DNA of 33,764 bases from an uncultured Pirellulaceae bacterium (GTDB taxonomy: Bacteria; Planctomycetota; Planctomycetia; Pirellulales; Pirellulaceae): contig CALJOA010000150.1 of assembly GCA_937981585.1 (NCBI GenBank), forward strand, positions 1 through 33,764. Reading direction: 5' to 3'. The position numbers and the translations under genes were made by a program. The notes beneath the pieces are model-generated. The model did not search any database. It was not told the origin of the DNA and saw only the letters and a list, made by a program, of their open reading frames with translations. Shown here in pieces: positions 1-7,497 of this stretch (positions within the stretch are counted from its first letter, which is position 1; each line of letters starts with the position of its first letter).

Positions 1-2
1 AC

Positions 3-1037
3 CTCGATCTATCTCACGACAGTGGTGCGTTGAAGCTCGAAGACAGTGGCGACATTCTTGCGTCGGATGACAATGTATTGGAGGACGACGAACAACTTTC
101 GTTTGGCAGCAGCAGTTTGAGTCTGGCATCAGAAAGCAGCAAGTTATTGGCGGGCCAAGATCCAACCGGAACGGGTTCGGATTTGCTTGATGAAGAGATC
201 AAAAAACTTCAGTCAGGTTCAGCCACTGGCAAGATGCTCGGCGGCGGTGACGATGACGAACTGATGCTTGAAGGCGATGATGACCTTTTCAGCGATGAGT
301 TGTCCTTGGCCGATGACAGTGGATCGTTTGAGGAAAGCGCCGAACTTAGCAGCGATTTCGAAGACAGCGCCGAACTGGTGCTTGATGACAGCGATTCTAG
401 CTCGGAAATCATGCTCGAAACCAACAAGAGTGGAATCAATCTCAGCGCAAACGAAAGCGGAATCGCAGTTGGCGACGAGCCGTTGGAGCTTGGCGGCTCG
501 GACATCGACGCGCTGGAACTTCCCGAAGACGATGACGACATGATCGTTCTTGAAGATGCCACTGACCTCGAAGCAGCCACGATGATGCAGGAGGACGATT
601 TCAATCTGACTCCCCTGGAAGCCTCAATGGAAGAGGACGAATCAAGCGGTTCCCAAGTCATCGCTCTCGAAGATTCAGAAATCTACGCCGACGAGTCCTC
701 TGCAACGATTCTTGGCGAAAGCGATGCCTTTCCAGCTCAACCCGTGATGCTTGATGATTCGATGGGGTTCGACGGTGGCGCCGGAATGATGCCCTACGAC
801 GAGTCGATGGCCGGCGGAGCAATGATGGCTCCGACAGGTGCTCCCGCAGGACCTACGGCACTGCCCGAAGCTCCTTACACCGTCGCCCAAGTGTTGAGCT
901 TGGGATTGGTAACTGCGCTGCTAATGACCGGTGGCATGGTGGCTTACAACTTAGCCCAGAACATGTGGATGCCACAGGATCAGGTGATCGGAAGTAGTGT
1001 GTTGAACTTCTTCCTCAAGCTAACCGGCATGAACTAA
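3..1037 (+). CDS. Acidic serine-rich repeat protein with C-terminal membrane helix, 5' partial
   Basis: The frame is open back to the first bases of the window, so this is the C-terminal part of a longer protein; the TTG at 30 is only the first permitted start inside the window. Most of it is low-complexity sequence rich in Asp, Glu, Ser and Leu, with loosely repeated units such as LEDSGDI, DDSGSFEESAEL and SGINLSANESGI. About 290 residues after the TTG comes one hydrophobic helix (VAQVLSLGLVTALLMTGGMV), and the protein ends soon after it. From memory, planctomycetes carry proteins with an N-terminal excisionase-type helix-turn-helix, an acidic repeat region and a C-terminal helix, which this resembles; the DNA-binding part would lie outside the window, so that is inference. 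An acidic stalk tethered to the membrane is all that can be seen. No function is assigned. Confidence 0.75.
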   Translation, partial: LDLSHDSGALKLEDSGDILASDDNVLEDDEQLSFGSSSLSLASESSKLLAGQDPTGTGSDLLDEEIKKLQSGSATGKMLGGGDDDELMLEGDDDLFSDELSLADDSGSFEESAELSSDFEDSAELVLDDSDSSSEIMLETNKSGINLSANESGIAVGDEPLELGGSDIDALELPEDDDDMIVLEDATDLEAATMMQEDDFNLTPLEASMEEDESSGSQVIALEDSEIYADESSATILGESDAFPAQPVMLDDSMGFDGGAGMMPYDESMAGGAMMAPTGAPAGPTALPEAPYTVAQVLSLGLVTALLMTGGMVAYNLAQNMWMPQDQVIGSSVLNFFLKLTGMN

Positions 1038-1584
1038 GTACGGTCCAACTGGTGAACGAGAACCAGGTATCGGCGCCGGAAGACCATCATTAACTCCGAT
1101 CTTACCAGCGTTGAAGTGTCGCTTGAACTCGAGCCGCATAGCCGTCGCGAGTAAACATCGAGTCCCAATTTCCGAACGGACACTCACGGGCCATTTTCAA
1201 AACGCCCCCAAGCTGCTCAGCGCAGCGGAACCTTCGCGATGGCGTGTCCGCTGGAAGCATTAAAGACATCTGAGGTTTGGGCGGCGGCACTACTTTCAAT
1301 CCAATTTCCACAGCTAAGATTCTTGGCTACTTCGGCTGAATCGGCTTTGGTCGTAGACACGTCCGCTCCAGAAAAACCGTTGGCTCTGTTCAAGATTGAA
1401 AACAAGATCAGTTGCGATGCAAAACAATCGTGTCGTAGGAAACCTGAGTTCCGTATGATAACATGTCCGGTTCGGCTTTTGACATGCTTCAACGAGCAAT
1501 CAATCGTTGTCATCACTCCGCCAACCATCGACTAACCGCGATTGAATTTAGCGTCACGGCTGGCAAGATTTTACCGAGAACATC
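1038..1584. other. 547-base spacer holding a probable gene relic
   Basis: No intact gene was recognised. Open frames exist on both strands, but none has a convincing protein except two overlapping minus-strand pieces that together resemble the start of an aldehyde dehydrogenase (given as a separate pseudogene entry). The right-hand part should hold the promoter for the nitrilase-family gene at 1585. Confidence 0.6.
1102..1335 (-). pseudogene. Frameshifted N-terminal relic of an aldehyde dehydrogenase (MmsA-like)
   Basis: Read on the minus strand from about 1330, one frame gives NLSCGNWIESSAAAQTSDVF and then NASSGHAIAKVPLR before a stop at 1217. The overlapping second frame carries on with CAEQLGGVLKMARECPFGNW. 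Joined by one frameshift near 1220, this matches the N-terminal pattern of methylmalonate/malonate-semialdehyde dehydrogenases: G-x-W-(V/I)-E-S, then DV-N-P-ATG-x-VIA-x-VPL, then a helix ending in A-F-P-x-W. The match fades after about residue 55, and the catalytic domain is absent, because the frame stops at 1102 beside the preceding gene. Malonate-semialdehyde dehydrogenase acts directly after the beta-alanine aminotransferase encoded nearby, so the relic fits its neighbourhood. The similarity was judged by eye and the region is short, so chance or another ALDH subfamily remains possible. Confidence 0.42.
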
Positions 1585-2454
1585 ATGGCACGAAATGTAA
1601 AAGGCGCTTTGATTCAAGCGACATTGTGTGAACCCGCAACATCGCCGGTCCAGAAGATAAGCAAGGCAATGATCGACAAACACGTCGACTTGATTGGCCA
1701 GGCCGCCGCCAAAGGGGCGCAGTTCGTCTGCTTGCAAGAACTCTTCAACGGACCTTATTTCTGCGCCGAACAGGATACCAAATGGTATGAACTAACCGAG
1801 CGCATCCCCGACGGTCCGACGGTCAAACTGATGCAAGAGCAGGCCAAAAAGCACCAAATGGTGATCATCGTACCGATTTACGAAGAAGACCTGCCGGGTG
1901 TCTATTACAACGCCGCTGCTGTCATCGATGCAGATGGATCTTATCTTGGCAAGTTTCGCAAGATGCATATCCCGCACTGCGCACCTGGATTCTGGGAGAA
2001 ATTTTACTTCCGCCCCGGCAACCTCGGTTACCCTGTGTTTGATACTAGAGTGGGAAAAATAGGTGTTTACATTTGTTATGACCGCCACTTTCCCGAAGGT
2101 GCCCGTTGCCTTGGGCTCAACGGAGCCGAGATCGTACTCAACCCTTCAGCAACCGTGGCCGGATTGAGCGAATACCTCTGGAAACTGGAGCAGCCGGCTC
2201 ATGCCGTTGCAAACCAGTATTTCGTTGGCGCGATCAACCGCCCGGGCACAGAGGCTCCCTGGAACATCGGCGAGTTTTACGGACAAAGCTACTTCTGTGA
2301 CCCTCGTGGTCAGATCATTGCCGAAGGTAGTCGCGATACCGACGATATCGTGATGGCAGATATTGATCTGGATCTGATTCGAGAAGTTCGCAACACATGG
2401 CAGTTCTTCCGGGACCGTCGCCCCGAAAGCTATGAAGCCATTGTTAAACCGTAA
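1585..2454 (+). CDS. Beta-ureidopropionase, nitrilase superfamily
   Basis: A 289-residue carbon-nitrogen hydrolase. The Glu-Lys-Cys triad of the nitrilase fold is visible: E52 in CLQELFNGPYF, K126 in KFRKMHIPH and C164 in VYICYDRHFPEG. The stretch NPSATVAGLSEYLWKLEQ followed by AINRPGTE and FYGQSYFCDPRG is close to what I remember of animal beta-ureidopropionases, which supports hydrolysis of N-carbamoyl-beta-alanine to beta-alanine, CO2 and ammonia, the last step of reductive pyrimidine breakdown. N-carbamoylputrescine amidase is the nearest alternative, but the pyrimidine genes next door favour the first reading. The protein is cytoplasmic with no signal peptide. The ATG at 1585 lacks a good Shine-Dalgarno site, but the N-terminus begins correctly just before the first strand (KGALIQATL). 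Confidence 0.88.
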   Translation: MARNVKGALIQATLCEPATSPVQKISKAMIDKHVDLIGQAAAKGAQFVCLQELFNGPYFCAEQDTKWYELTERIPDGPTVKLMQEQAKKHQMVIIVPIYEEDLPGVYYNAAAVIDADGSYLGKFRKMHIPHCAPGFWEKFYFRPGNLGYPVFDTRVGKIGVYICYDRHFPEGARCLGLNGAEIVLNPSATVAGLSEYLWKLEQPAHAVANQYFVGAINRPGTEAPWNIGEFYGQSYFCDPRGQIIAEGSRDTDDIVMADIDLDLIREVRNTWQFFRDRRPESYEAIVKP

Positions 2455-2623
2455 AGATCTCGATTCATGAACACAACCAAAGTCCCCATCAGTGGACAGC
2501 AGAAAAACGCCGACTCAGTGTGTAAATTTGGATACCCGTTTGCCAATTCAGTAAAATGAGAAACAATCAAACGAACGATAATATTGAGGACAGGGCATGC
2601 CTGTGCCGTTAGCGTCGAAAGAT

Positions 2624-2630
2624 AAAGGAT
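2624..2630 (+). promoter_or_regulatory. Ribosome binding site of preA
   Basis: AAAGGAT lies six bases before the GTG at 2637. No ATG in the frame gives a better start, so this site decides for GTG. Confidence 0.65.
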
Positions 2631-2636
2631 AAATCC

Positions 2637-3764
2637 GTGGCAGACCTATCCACGACAGTCAATGGTCTTGAGATGCCCAATCCGTTTGTGATTGGGTCGG
2701 GCCCTCCGGGAACCAATGCCAACGTGATCGGCAAAGCTTTCGATGAAGGTTGGGGCGCGGTGATTGCGAAAACGATCTCGCTAGAGGCAGAGAAAGTAAT
2801 CAACGTCCAACCGCGTTACGCGCGCCTGCGCAGTCGGAAATCAAATGAGATCTTCGGCTGGGAGAACATTGAGCTTATCAGTGATCGAAGCTTTGAAACT
2901 TGGATGGACGAGTTCAAACAACTCAAAGACAAGTATCCAGATCGAATTTTGATCGCGTCGATCATGGAAGAGTATCGCAAAGACGCTTGGTGCGAAATTG
3001 TTGAGAGGTGCCAAGATGTTGGCGTTGATGCGCTGGAGCTGAACCTTTCCTGTCCACACGGATTACCCGAACGCAAGATGGGATCGGCGATGGGTGTGAA
3101 CCCGGATCTGGTGGAAGAAGTCACCGGTTGGGCGATGAGCGTCGCCCAAGTTCCCGTTTGGGCCAAGATGACTCCCAACGTTACCAGGATCGAAGACCCA
3201 ACATCGGCGGCACTCAAAGCCGGCGCCGACGGGATCGCGGCAATTAACACGATTCGAAGCGTCCTTGGAGTGGACTTGGAAAGCCTTCGCCCAGAACCTT
3301 GCGTCGAAGGATACACAACGCTTGGTGGCTATTCCTGCCAAGCGATAAAGCCAATCGCGCTTCGTAACTGCATGGAAATCGCAACCTTGATTCGCAGTGA
3401 GTACCCTGATCGAACGCTCAGCGGAATTGGTGGTGTCGAAACAGGGTTGGACGCGGCCGAGTTCATCCTGCTTGGATCTGATTGCGTGCAAGTCTGCACC
3501 GGCGTGATGAAGATGGGCTACAAGATGGTCAAACCGATGATCGAAGAACTGTCCGGATTCATGGATAAGCACGGATTCAACAACATCGATGACTTCAAAG
3601 GGCACAGCCTTCAGTTCTTTCGAACCCATGCCGAGCTGGTTGAAATTCAAGCCAAGGCTCGTGCAGAGCGAAAAGCCGAACATGATGCCAAGATGATCCG
3701 TGAAGATACCCAATGGACTGGCGATGATTTCGTCGACCAAAGCGACGCGCTTTCACGCGGTTAG
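2637..3764 (+). CDS. preA: Dihydropyrimidine dehydrogenase, PreA-type flavin subunit without Fe-S tail
   Basis: A 375-residue FMN-dependent TIM-barrel protein of the dihydroorotate dehydrogenase family. The active-site loop NLSCPHGLPERKMGSAMG carries N136, S138 and the general-acid Cys C139, matching the NLSCPHG signature of dihydropyrimidine dehydrogenase. N204-T205 matches the second substrate-binding pair, and SGIGGVET (262-269) is the FMN phosphate loop. It should reduce uracil and thymine to the 5,6-dihydro forms. E. coli PreA continues with a C-terminal ferredoxin-like domain binding two 4Fe-4S clusters; here the chain ends in a charged helix after about residue 335 and has no Cys cluster. 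No PreT partner lies in the window, so the electron donor is unknown. It follows the beta-ureidopropionase by 182 bases on the same strand and starts at GTG. Confidence 0.88.
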   Translation: MADLSTTVNGLEMPNPFVIGSGPPGTNANVIGKAFDEGWGAVIAKTISLEAEKVINVQPRYARLRSRKSNEIFGWENIELISDRSFETWMDEFKQLKDKYPDRILIASIMEEYRKDAWCEIVERCQDVGVDALELNLSCPHGLPERKMGSAMGVNPDLVEEVTGWAMSVAQVPVWAKMTPNVTRIEDPTSAALKAGADGIAAINTIRSVLGVDLESLRPEPCVEGYTTLGGYSCQAIKPIALRNCMEIATLIRSEYPDRTLSGIGGVETGLDAAEFILLGSDCVQVCTGVMKMGYKMVKPMIEELSGFMDKHGFNNIDDFKGHSLQFFRTHAELVEIQAKARAERKAEHDAKMIREDTQWTGDDFVDQSDALSRG

Positions 3765-3815
3765 CGGCCGAACCTCCGTTAGAAAACTGAGGCTGCGAAG
3801 GGTAACTCCGTAGAA

Positions 3816-3836
3816 CGGGCACTCTAAGAGTGCCCG
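3816..3836. terminator. Hairpin between convergent preA and dihydropyrimidinase genes
   Basis: A perfect 9-bp stem, CGGGCACTC and GAGTGCCCG, with a three-base TAA loop sits between two converging genes. It could stop transcription from both sides. There is no clear T-run on either strand, so it may equally be one of the palindromic spacer repeats seen elsewhere in the window. Confidence 0.45.
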
Positions 3837-3889
3837 ACCACAGTCAGTCGCTACGGGGCCTCCATGATTAGATGGGAAGTTATCAAGAA

Positions 3890-5272
3890 TCAAAAATGAT
3901 TCGGTTGACGTGCAATGAATTCTCCGCGCCCGATCGTTCCGACGAATTCTCCGTCGCGGGCTTGAATCTCACCTCGAACAGTGACAACTGATGGTCGACC
4001 TTTCATCTCCCAGCCTTCAAATGCGCTGTAGTCTGTCGCCATCTGCTGGGTTTTAACCGAGATCTTGCCACGGTAGTCAGGATCGTAGACAACAAGATCG
4101 GCATCACTGCCAACTTGGATCGCACCCTTTTTCGGATACATCCCAAACAGCTTTGCGGCTTGGGTGCTACCTGCGTCAACGAAGGTTTGCAGATCAATTT
4201 TTCCTTCGGCGACACCATGGGTATAGAAAAGATTGATTCGATCTTCGACCGAAGGAATCCCGTTGGGGATCTTGGTAAAATCGTCTCTGCCCATCGTTTT
4301 TTGATCGCCAAAGTCAAACGGGGCATGATCCGTTGCCACGGTACTGATCAGGCGATTGCGAATCGCGTCCCACAAAATCGGTTGATTTCGGATGTCTCGA
4401 ATGGGGGGTGACATTACGTACTTTGCGCCCTCAAAGTTTGGTTTTTCGGCATACGTTTTGTCGAGGACCAGATACGGAATCACCGTTTCAATCCAAGCGT
4501 TGACGCCCCGGTAACGGGCGGCCTGGGCAGCTCTGAGGGCTCCATCACATGAAGTGTGTACGACATAGACATGGGCGCCTGTCAATTCAGCGAATGTCAT
4601 CAAGTGCTCAACGCCGGACGTCTCGATTGATTCAGGTCGTGACGGCTCATGATGCTCGGGCCCAGTTTTGCCTGCCGCAATCAATTCGGCTTGAAGCTGC
4701 GAAACAGCGATCGCATTCTCACAGTGGGCTGTCACAATCACGCCCAGTTCCTTAGCCAGCTTCAACGTTTTGAAGAGCTCTTCATCGTCAATTCCAAACG
4801 CGCCCTGGTAGGCGAGAAAAATCTTGAATGATGAAAGCCCCCGTTTGACCAATTCTCGTAGTTGCGCTTCGACTTCATCATCGTAACGCGTCACGCCCAT
4901 GTGAAAGGTGTAGTCGACCGCGGCGAGCCCTTCAGCTTTTGATTTCCAAAGCTCAAATGACTCGATGGGTGAATCGGCGCGGCTGGGACAACACATTTCG
5001 ATTAGCGTCGTTGTACCGCCAACCAGTGCAGCTTTGCTGGCCGATTCATAGTCGTCTTTGGCATACGTTCCCATGAATGGCAGATAGATGTGAACGTGCG
5101 GATCGATGAAGCCAGGAAACACCAGTTTGCCGTCCGCGTCAATTGTTTCGACGCCGTCAGGAATTTCGAGGTCACATCCGATGCTTGTGATCGTTTCGTT
5201 TTCAACATAAATGTCGGCAACGTAGTCGTCGCTTGCCGTGATGATTCGTCCGTTTTTGATCGCAAGTGACAT
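3890..5272 (-). CDS. Dihydropyrimidinase (hydantoinase family)
   Basis: A 460-residue cyclic amidohydrolase with the complete binuclear metal site of the family: H59 and H61 in DPHVHIYLP, the carboxylated lysine K150 in SFKIFLAYQGAFG, H183 in VTAHCEN, H239 in VVHTSC and D315 in ATDHAPF. Y155 in the same segment as K150 is the usual transition-state tyrosine. It opens the ring of dihydrouracil or dihydrothymine to give the N-carbamoyl-beta-amino acid, the substrate of the enzyme at 1585. Length and motif order are normal. GGAGA at 5278-5282 lies five bases before the ATG. It follows the aminotransferase on the same strand with a 169-base gap holding a hairpin and a repeat copy, so the two may form one operon. 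D-hydantoinase is the only real alternative, and the context argues against it. Confidence 0.9.
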   Translation of the reverse strand: MSLAIKNGRIITASDDYVADIYVENETITSIGCDLEIPDGVETIDADGKLVFPGFIDPHVHIYLPFMGTYAKDDYESASKAALVGGTTTLIEMCCPSRADSPIESFELWKSKAEGLAAVDYTFHMGVTRYDDEVEAQLRELVKRGLSSFKIFLAYQGAFGIDDEELFKTLKLAKELGVIVTAHCENAIAVSQLQAELIAAGKTGPEHHEPSRPESIETSGVEHLMTFAELTGAHVYVVHTSCDGALRAAQAARYRGVNAWIETVIPYLVLDKTYAEKPNFEGAKYVMSPPIRDIRNQPILWDAIRNRLISTVATDHAPFDFGDQKTMGRDDFTKIPNGIPSVEDRINLFYTHGVAEGKIDLQTFVDAGSTQAAKLFGMYPKKGAIQVGSDADLVVYDPDYRGKISVKTQQMATDYSAFEGWEMKGRPSVVTVRGEIQARDGEFVGTIGRGEFIARQPNHF

Positions 5273-5306
5273 TAAAGTCTCCAGATTGTTTTGGCCTAAT
5301 TAAGGA

Positions 5307-5340
5307 GCTGAGCCAGACCGCCAGATAAAACCGGCTCAGC
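5307..5340. repeat. Inverted repeat upstream of dihydropyrimidinase
   Basis: GCTGAGCC at 5307-5314 pairs perfectly with GGCTCAGC at 5333-5340 across an 18-base loop, 35 bases upstream of the dihydropyrimidinase start. It could be an operator, a leader hairpin or a partial terminator after the aminotransferase gene. Only the pairing is seen. Confidence 0.4.
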
Positions 5341-5382
5341 AGGAGCTTCGCCCTCCCAAGAATCTTTGTTTTGACATTTAAC

Positions 5383-5407
5383 AACCGTGGCTATAGCCCA
5401 AACGGTT
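5383..5407 (+). repeat. Dispersed 25-base repeat, copy 1
   Basis: This is one of three near-identical 25-mers with consensus AACCGnGGCTATnGCC followed by nAAACGGnT. It lies in the spacer between the aminotransferase and dihydropyrimidinase genes. The other two copies are at 18446-18470 (inverted) and 18482-18506. The core GGCTATAGCC is itself a palindrome. Confidence 0.75.
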
Positions 5408-5441
5408 CCCAACATCACAAGCTCTCCGTGCTTTGCTTTCT

Positions 5442-6791
5442 TTAAACACAGTACTGGTCGGCAATCGAAATCGCCTGAGAAATAATATCAAGCCCTTGGT
5501 CAACTTCTTCCCGAGTCACGTTGAGCGGAGGGGCAACGAAAATCCAGTTCCAACGAACAAACGTAAACATCCCGAGTTCTCGAATCTTGGCCGCCATCCG
5601 CGTCGTGGCTTCCATCTCGCAAGGCTGAGCATTCCAAGGAGTGACCGGTTCTCTTGTCTCACGATTCTTGACCAGCTCAATACAACCAAGCAATCCCGTG
5701 TTGCGGAAGTCGCCGATCGAAGGATGTTTTTGCTTTAGCCCTTCGACTTGCTGTTCGATGTACTTTCCCATTTCGGCGGCGGCTTCGACCAAGCCGTCTT
5801 GTTCGTAGATCTCGATCGTAGCAAGCGCCGCTGCGCAACAGACAGGATGTGCTGAGTAAGTCAAACCCAGCGGCAGTGCCTGATCGGTAAACTGATCTGC
5901 GATTTCGTCCGTCACCATCAAACCACCCAGCGGCAAGTACCCCGACGTCAATCCCTTGGCCATGCACATCATGTCAGGCTCAACACCATGATGCTCGACA
6001 GCGAACATTTTCCCGGTTCGGCCGAAACCGCTCATCACCTCATCGTCGATCAAAAGGATACCGTGTTGGTCACAGATCTCACGAACCAATGGCCAGTAGT
6101 TGGGTGGATACTTGATGCAGCCTGACGAACCGCTTTCGCCTTCCAAAAGAACCGCAGCAACATTAGCCGGGTTCTCGAACTTGACGATACGTTCAAGGGC
6201 AGCCGCCGCGTTCTTGCCGCAGTCTTCCAACGACGTGCTGTTCCACGGACAGCGATAGAAGTACGGATTCTCGACGTGGACGTGATTGGGAACCGGGTTG
6301 GCGTCCATTCCAAAACGTCGCGGGTCGCCGCCCGCCGACATCGCACCGTAGGTGGCTCCATGATAGGAACGATAAAGCGAAATGATTTTGTTGCGTCCTG
6401 TTACGGCCCGGGCAAGTTTGATTGAATTCTCGACCGCTTCAGCACCACCGAGTGCAAAGAAAGTTTTGGACAGTTTGCCGGGTGATATCTCAGCAAGTTT
6501 GCGACTAAGTGCTGCGCGTGCCTGGGTCGCCATTCCCGGATAGACGTAACTCAGCTGGTCCATCTGTTCCATCACGGCTTCTTTGATCTGGGGATGGCCG
6601 TGACCAATGTTGACGTTCATCAACTGGGATGAAAAATCGAGATAGCGTTTCCCATCACGATCGAAAATATATGATCCTTCAGCTCGCTCGGCGTTGATTG
6701 GATTCAAGCCGCCTTGTTTCGTCCAAGAGAACAGCGAATGAGCGAGGCAGTCTTTTACGATTTGGCCGGGGTTTGTCGCTTCGGTATTCAT
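5442..6791 (-). CDS. Class III aminotransferase, probably beta-alanine/omega-amino acid
   Basis: A 449-residue PLP-dependent fold-type I enzyme. K279 in MCMAKGLTSGYLPLGG is the Schiff-base lysine, D250 in LLIDDEVMSGFGRTG pairs with the pyridine nitrogen, and GGAEAVENSIKLAR (115-128) and SYHG (142-145) form the cofactor pocket. The N-terminal FSSQLMNVNIGHGHP is the pattern I associate with taurine- and beta-alanine-type aminotransferases, which use pyruvate or 2-oxoglutarate as acceptor. Next to three pyrimidine-degradation genes, beta-alanine (or 3-aminoisobutyrate from thymine) is the likely donor, giving malonate semialdehyde (or its methyl form). Substrate choice cannot be read from sequence, and taurine or GABA are alternatives. 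It is the first gene of the minus-strand pair. There is no strong Shine-Dalgarno site before the ATG at 6791. Confidence 0.85.
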   Translation of the reverse strand: MNTEATNPGQIVKDCLAHSLFSWTKQGGLNPINAERAEGSYIFDRDGKRYLDFSSQLMNVNIGHGHPQIKEAVMEQMDQLSYVYPGMATQARAALSRKLAEISPGKLSKTFFALGGAEAVENSIKLARAVTGRNKIISLYRSYHGATYGAMSAGGDPRRFGMDANPVPNHVHVENPYFYRCPWNSTSLEDCGKNAAAALERIVKFENPANVAAVLLEGESGSSGCIKYPPNYWPLVREICDQHGILLIDDEVMSGFGRTGKMFAVEHHGVEPDMMCMAKGLTSGYLPLGGLMVTDEIADQFTDQALPLGLTYSAHPVCCAAALATIEIYEQDGLVEAAAEMGKYIEQQVEGLKQKHPSIGDFRNTGLLGCIELVKNRETREPVTPWNAQPCEMEATTRMAAKIRELGMFTFVRWNWIFVAPPLNVTREEVDQGLDIISQAISIADQYCV

Positions 6792-7290
6792 ACCAGTGTT
6801 TTATCGGACCCCAATTGGCCGGGCAAGCGAGACGAGCCGCTCGCGTTTGGGTTCTAATTAAAAACTATATTGCTCCACTGCGCCAAGCTTTGTGTGAGGC
6901 ATTCAACCTGAATGATTCCCGTTGCATGGCTCGCATGAATTCGGTTGTGACAAAATGGCTCACAGTTGATACCTAGCGGTCAGTTTGAAATGGAACCATC
7001 AATTGCATGTAGGCCAAAATCCGTCGAGGGTTTACAATCTAACTTCTCTCCAAAACAAAGAGAAAAACCTGAGAAATTTTGGGCGATTTTGACTTTCGAT
7101 TTCGTTTAAGCCAATCAAGTCTTGTCGCAAACCGTCCAACAAAGGTAGCTGCGCTAGTCCGCTGTTACCAATCGCCTTTACATGCTACTCCGAACAGGCT
7201 GTAATTTTTTGGAAACATGCTCCAACAACATGAGGCGTTTTGGCGCTATTAGCTCAATGGCACTCACTTTGAACGCTAAAGGGTCTGAAA
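6792..7290. other. Spacer between divergent genes, left part without recognised features
   Basis: This A+T-richer stretch between the divergent aminotransferase and lipoprotein genes should contain both promoters. I found no convincing gene, only weak hairpins such as TTCTCT/AGAGAA at 7044-7064. A short tRNA-like string near 7237 was examined and rejected. The right part of the spacer (7291 onwards) carries an inverted repeat listed separately. Confidence 0.5.
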
Positions 7291-7391
7291 TGGTAACCCG
7301 ACGCGTGAGCGAGGGAGAAGCTGAAATTGAGTCCCTCGCTAACGCGTCGGGTTACCACTGCCGCTCGATTAAGCGACGCGTCAGCAAAGGA
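7291..7391. repeat. Inverted repeat of dispersed GGTAACCCGACGCG family with degenerate third arm
   Basis: The left arm at 7291-7316 begins TGGTAACCCGACGCGTGAGC and pairs with 7332-7357 at 25 of 26 positions across a 15-base loop. A degenerate extra half copy, CGACGCGTCAGCAAAGGA, follows at 7374-7391. A further single arm lies at 18245-18270. The element makes a spurious open frame reading VTRRVSEG. It would form a very stable hairpin in RNA or cruciform in DNA. From memory such elements are common in Pirellulaceae spacers and are often mis-annotated as small proteins. Confidence 0.85.
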
Positions 7392-7497
7392 CGGTCTTCG
7401 GAACGGTCTTCGTCCAAGCTTGGCTAGGATCATCGTCAGACACGATTCGAAATTTCAACAATAGAAACGTAGTTCCAAAGGTTAAAGCTCCCACTCA

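Noticed and set aside
1239-1535. 98-residue plus-strand frame opposite the dehydrogenase relic
   Set aside because: The minus-strand reading gives a family-like sequence; the plus reading gives none, so it is treated as a shadow.
3063-3740. 225-residue minus-strand frame antisense to preA
   Set aside because: preA is strongly conserved in the other direction; the antisense reading has no family features.
7228-7300. tRNA-like string (TTAGCTCAATGGCA, then CTTTGAACG)
   Set aside because: The D-arm look-alike has no matching acceptor stem, the anticodon loop lacks T at position 33 in any workable register, and no T-arm (GTTCGAATC) follows. The sequence runs straight into the inverted repeat instead.
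7182-7427. 81-residue open frame on the plus strand
   Set aside because: Most of it is translated repeat element (VTRRVSEG and its complement), with no ribosome site and no domain.
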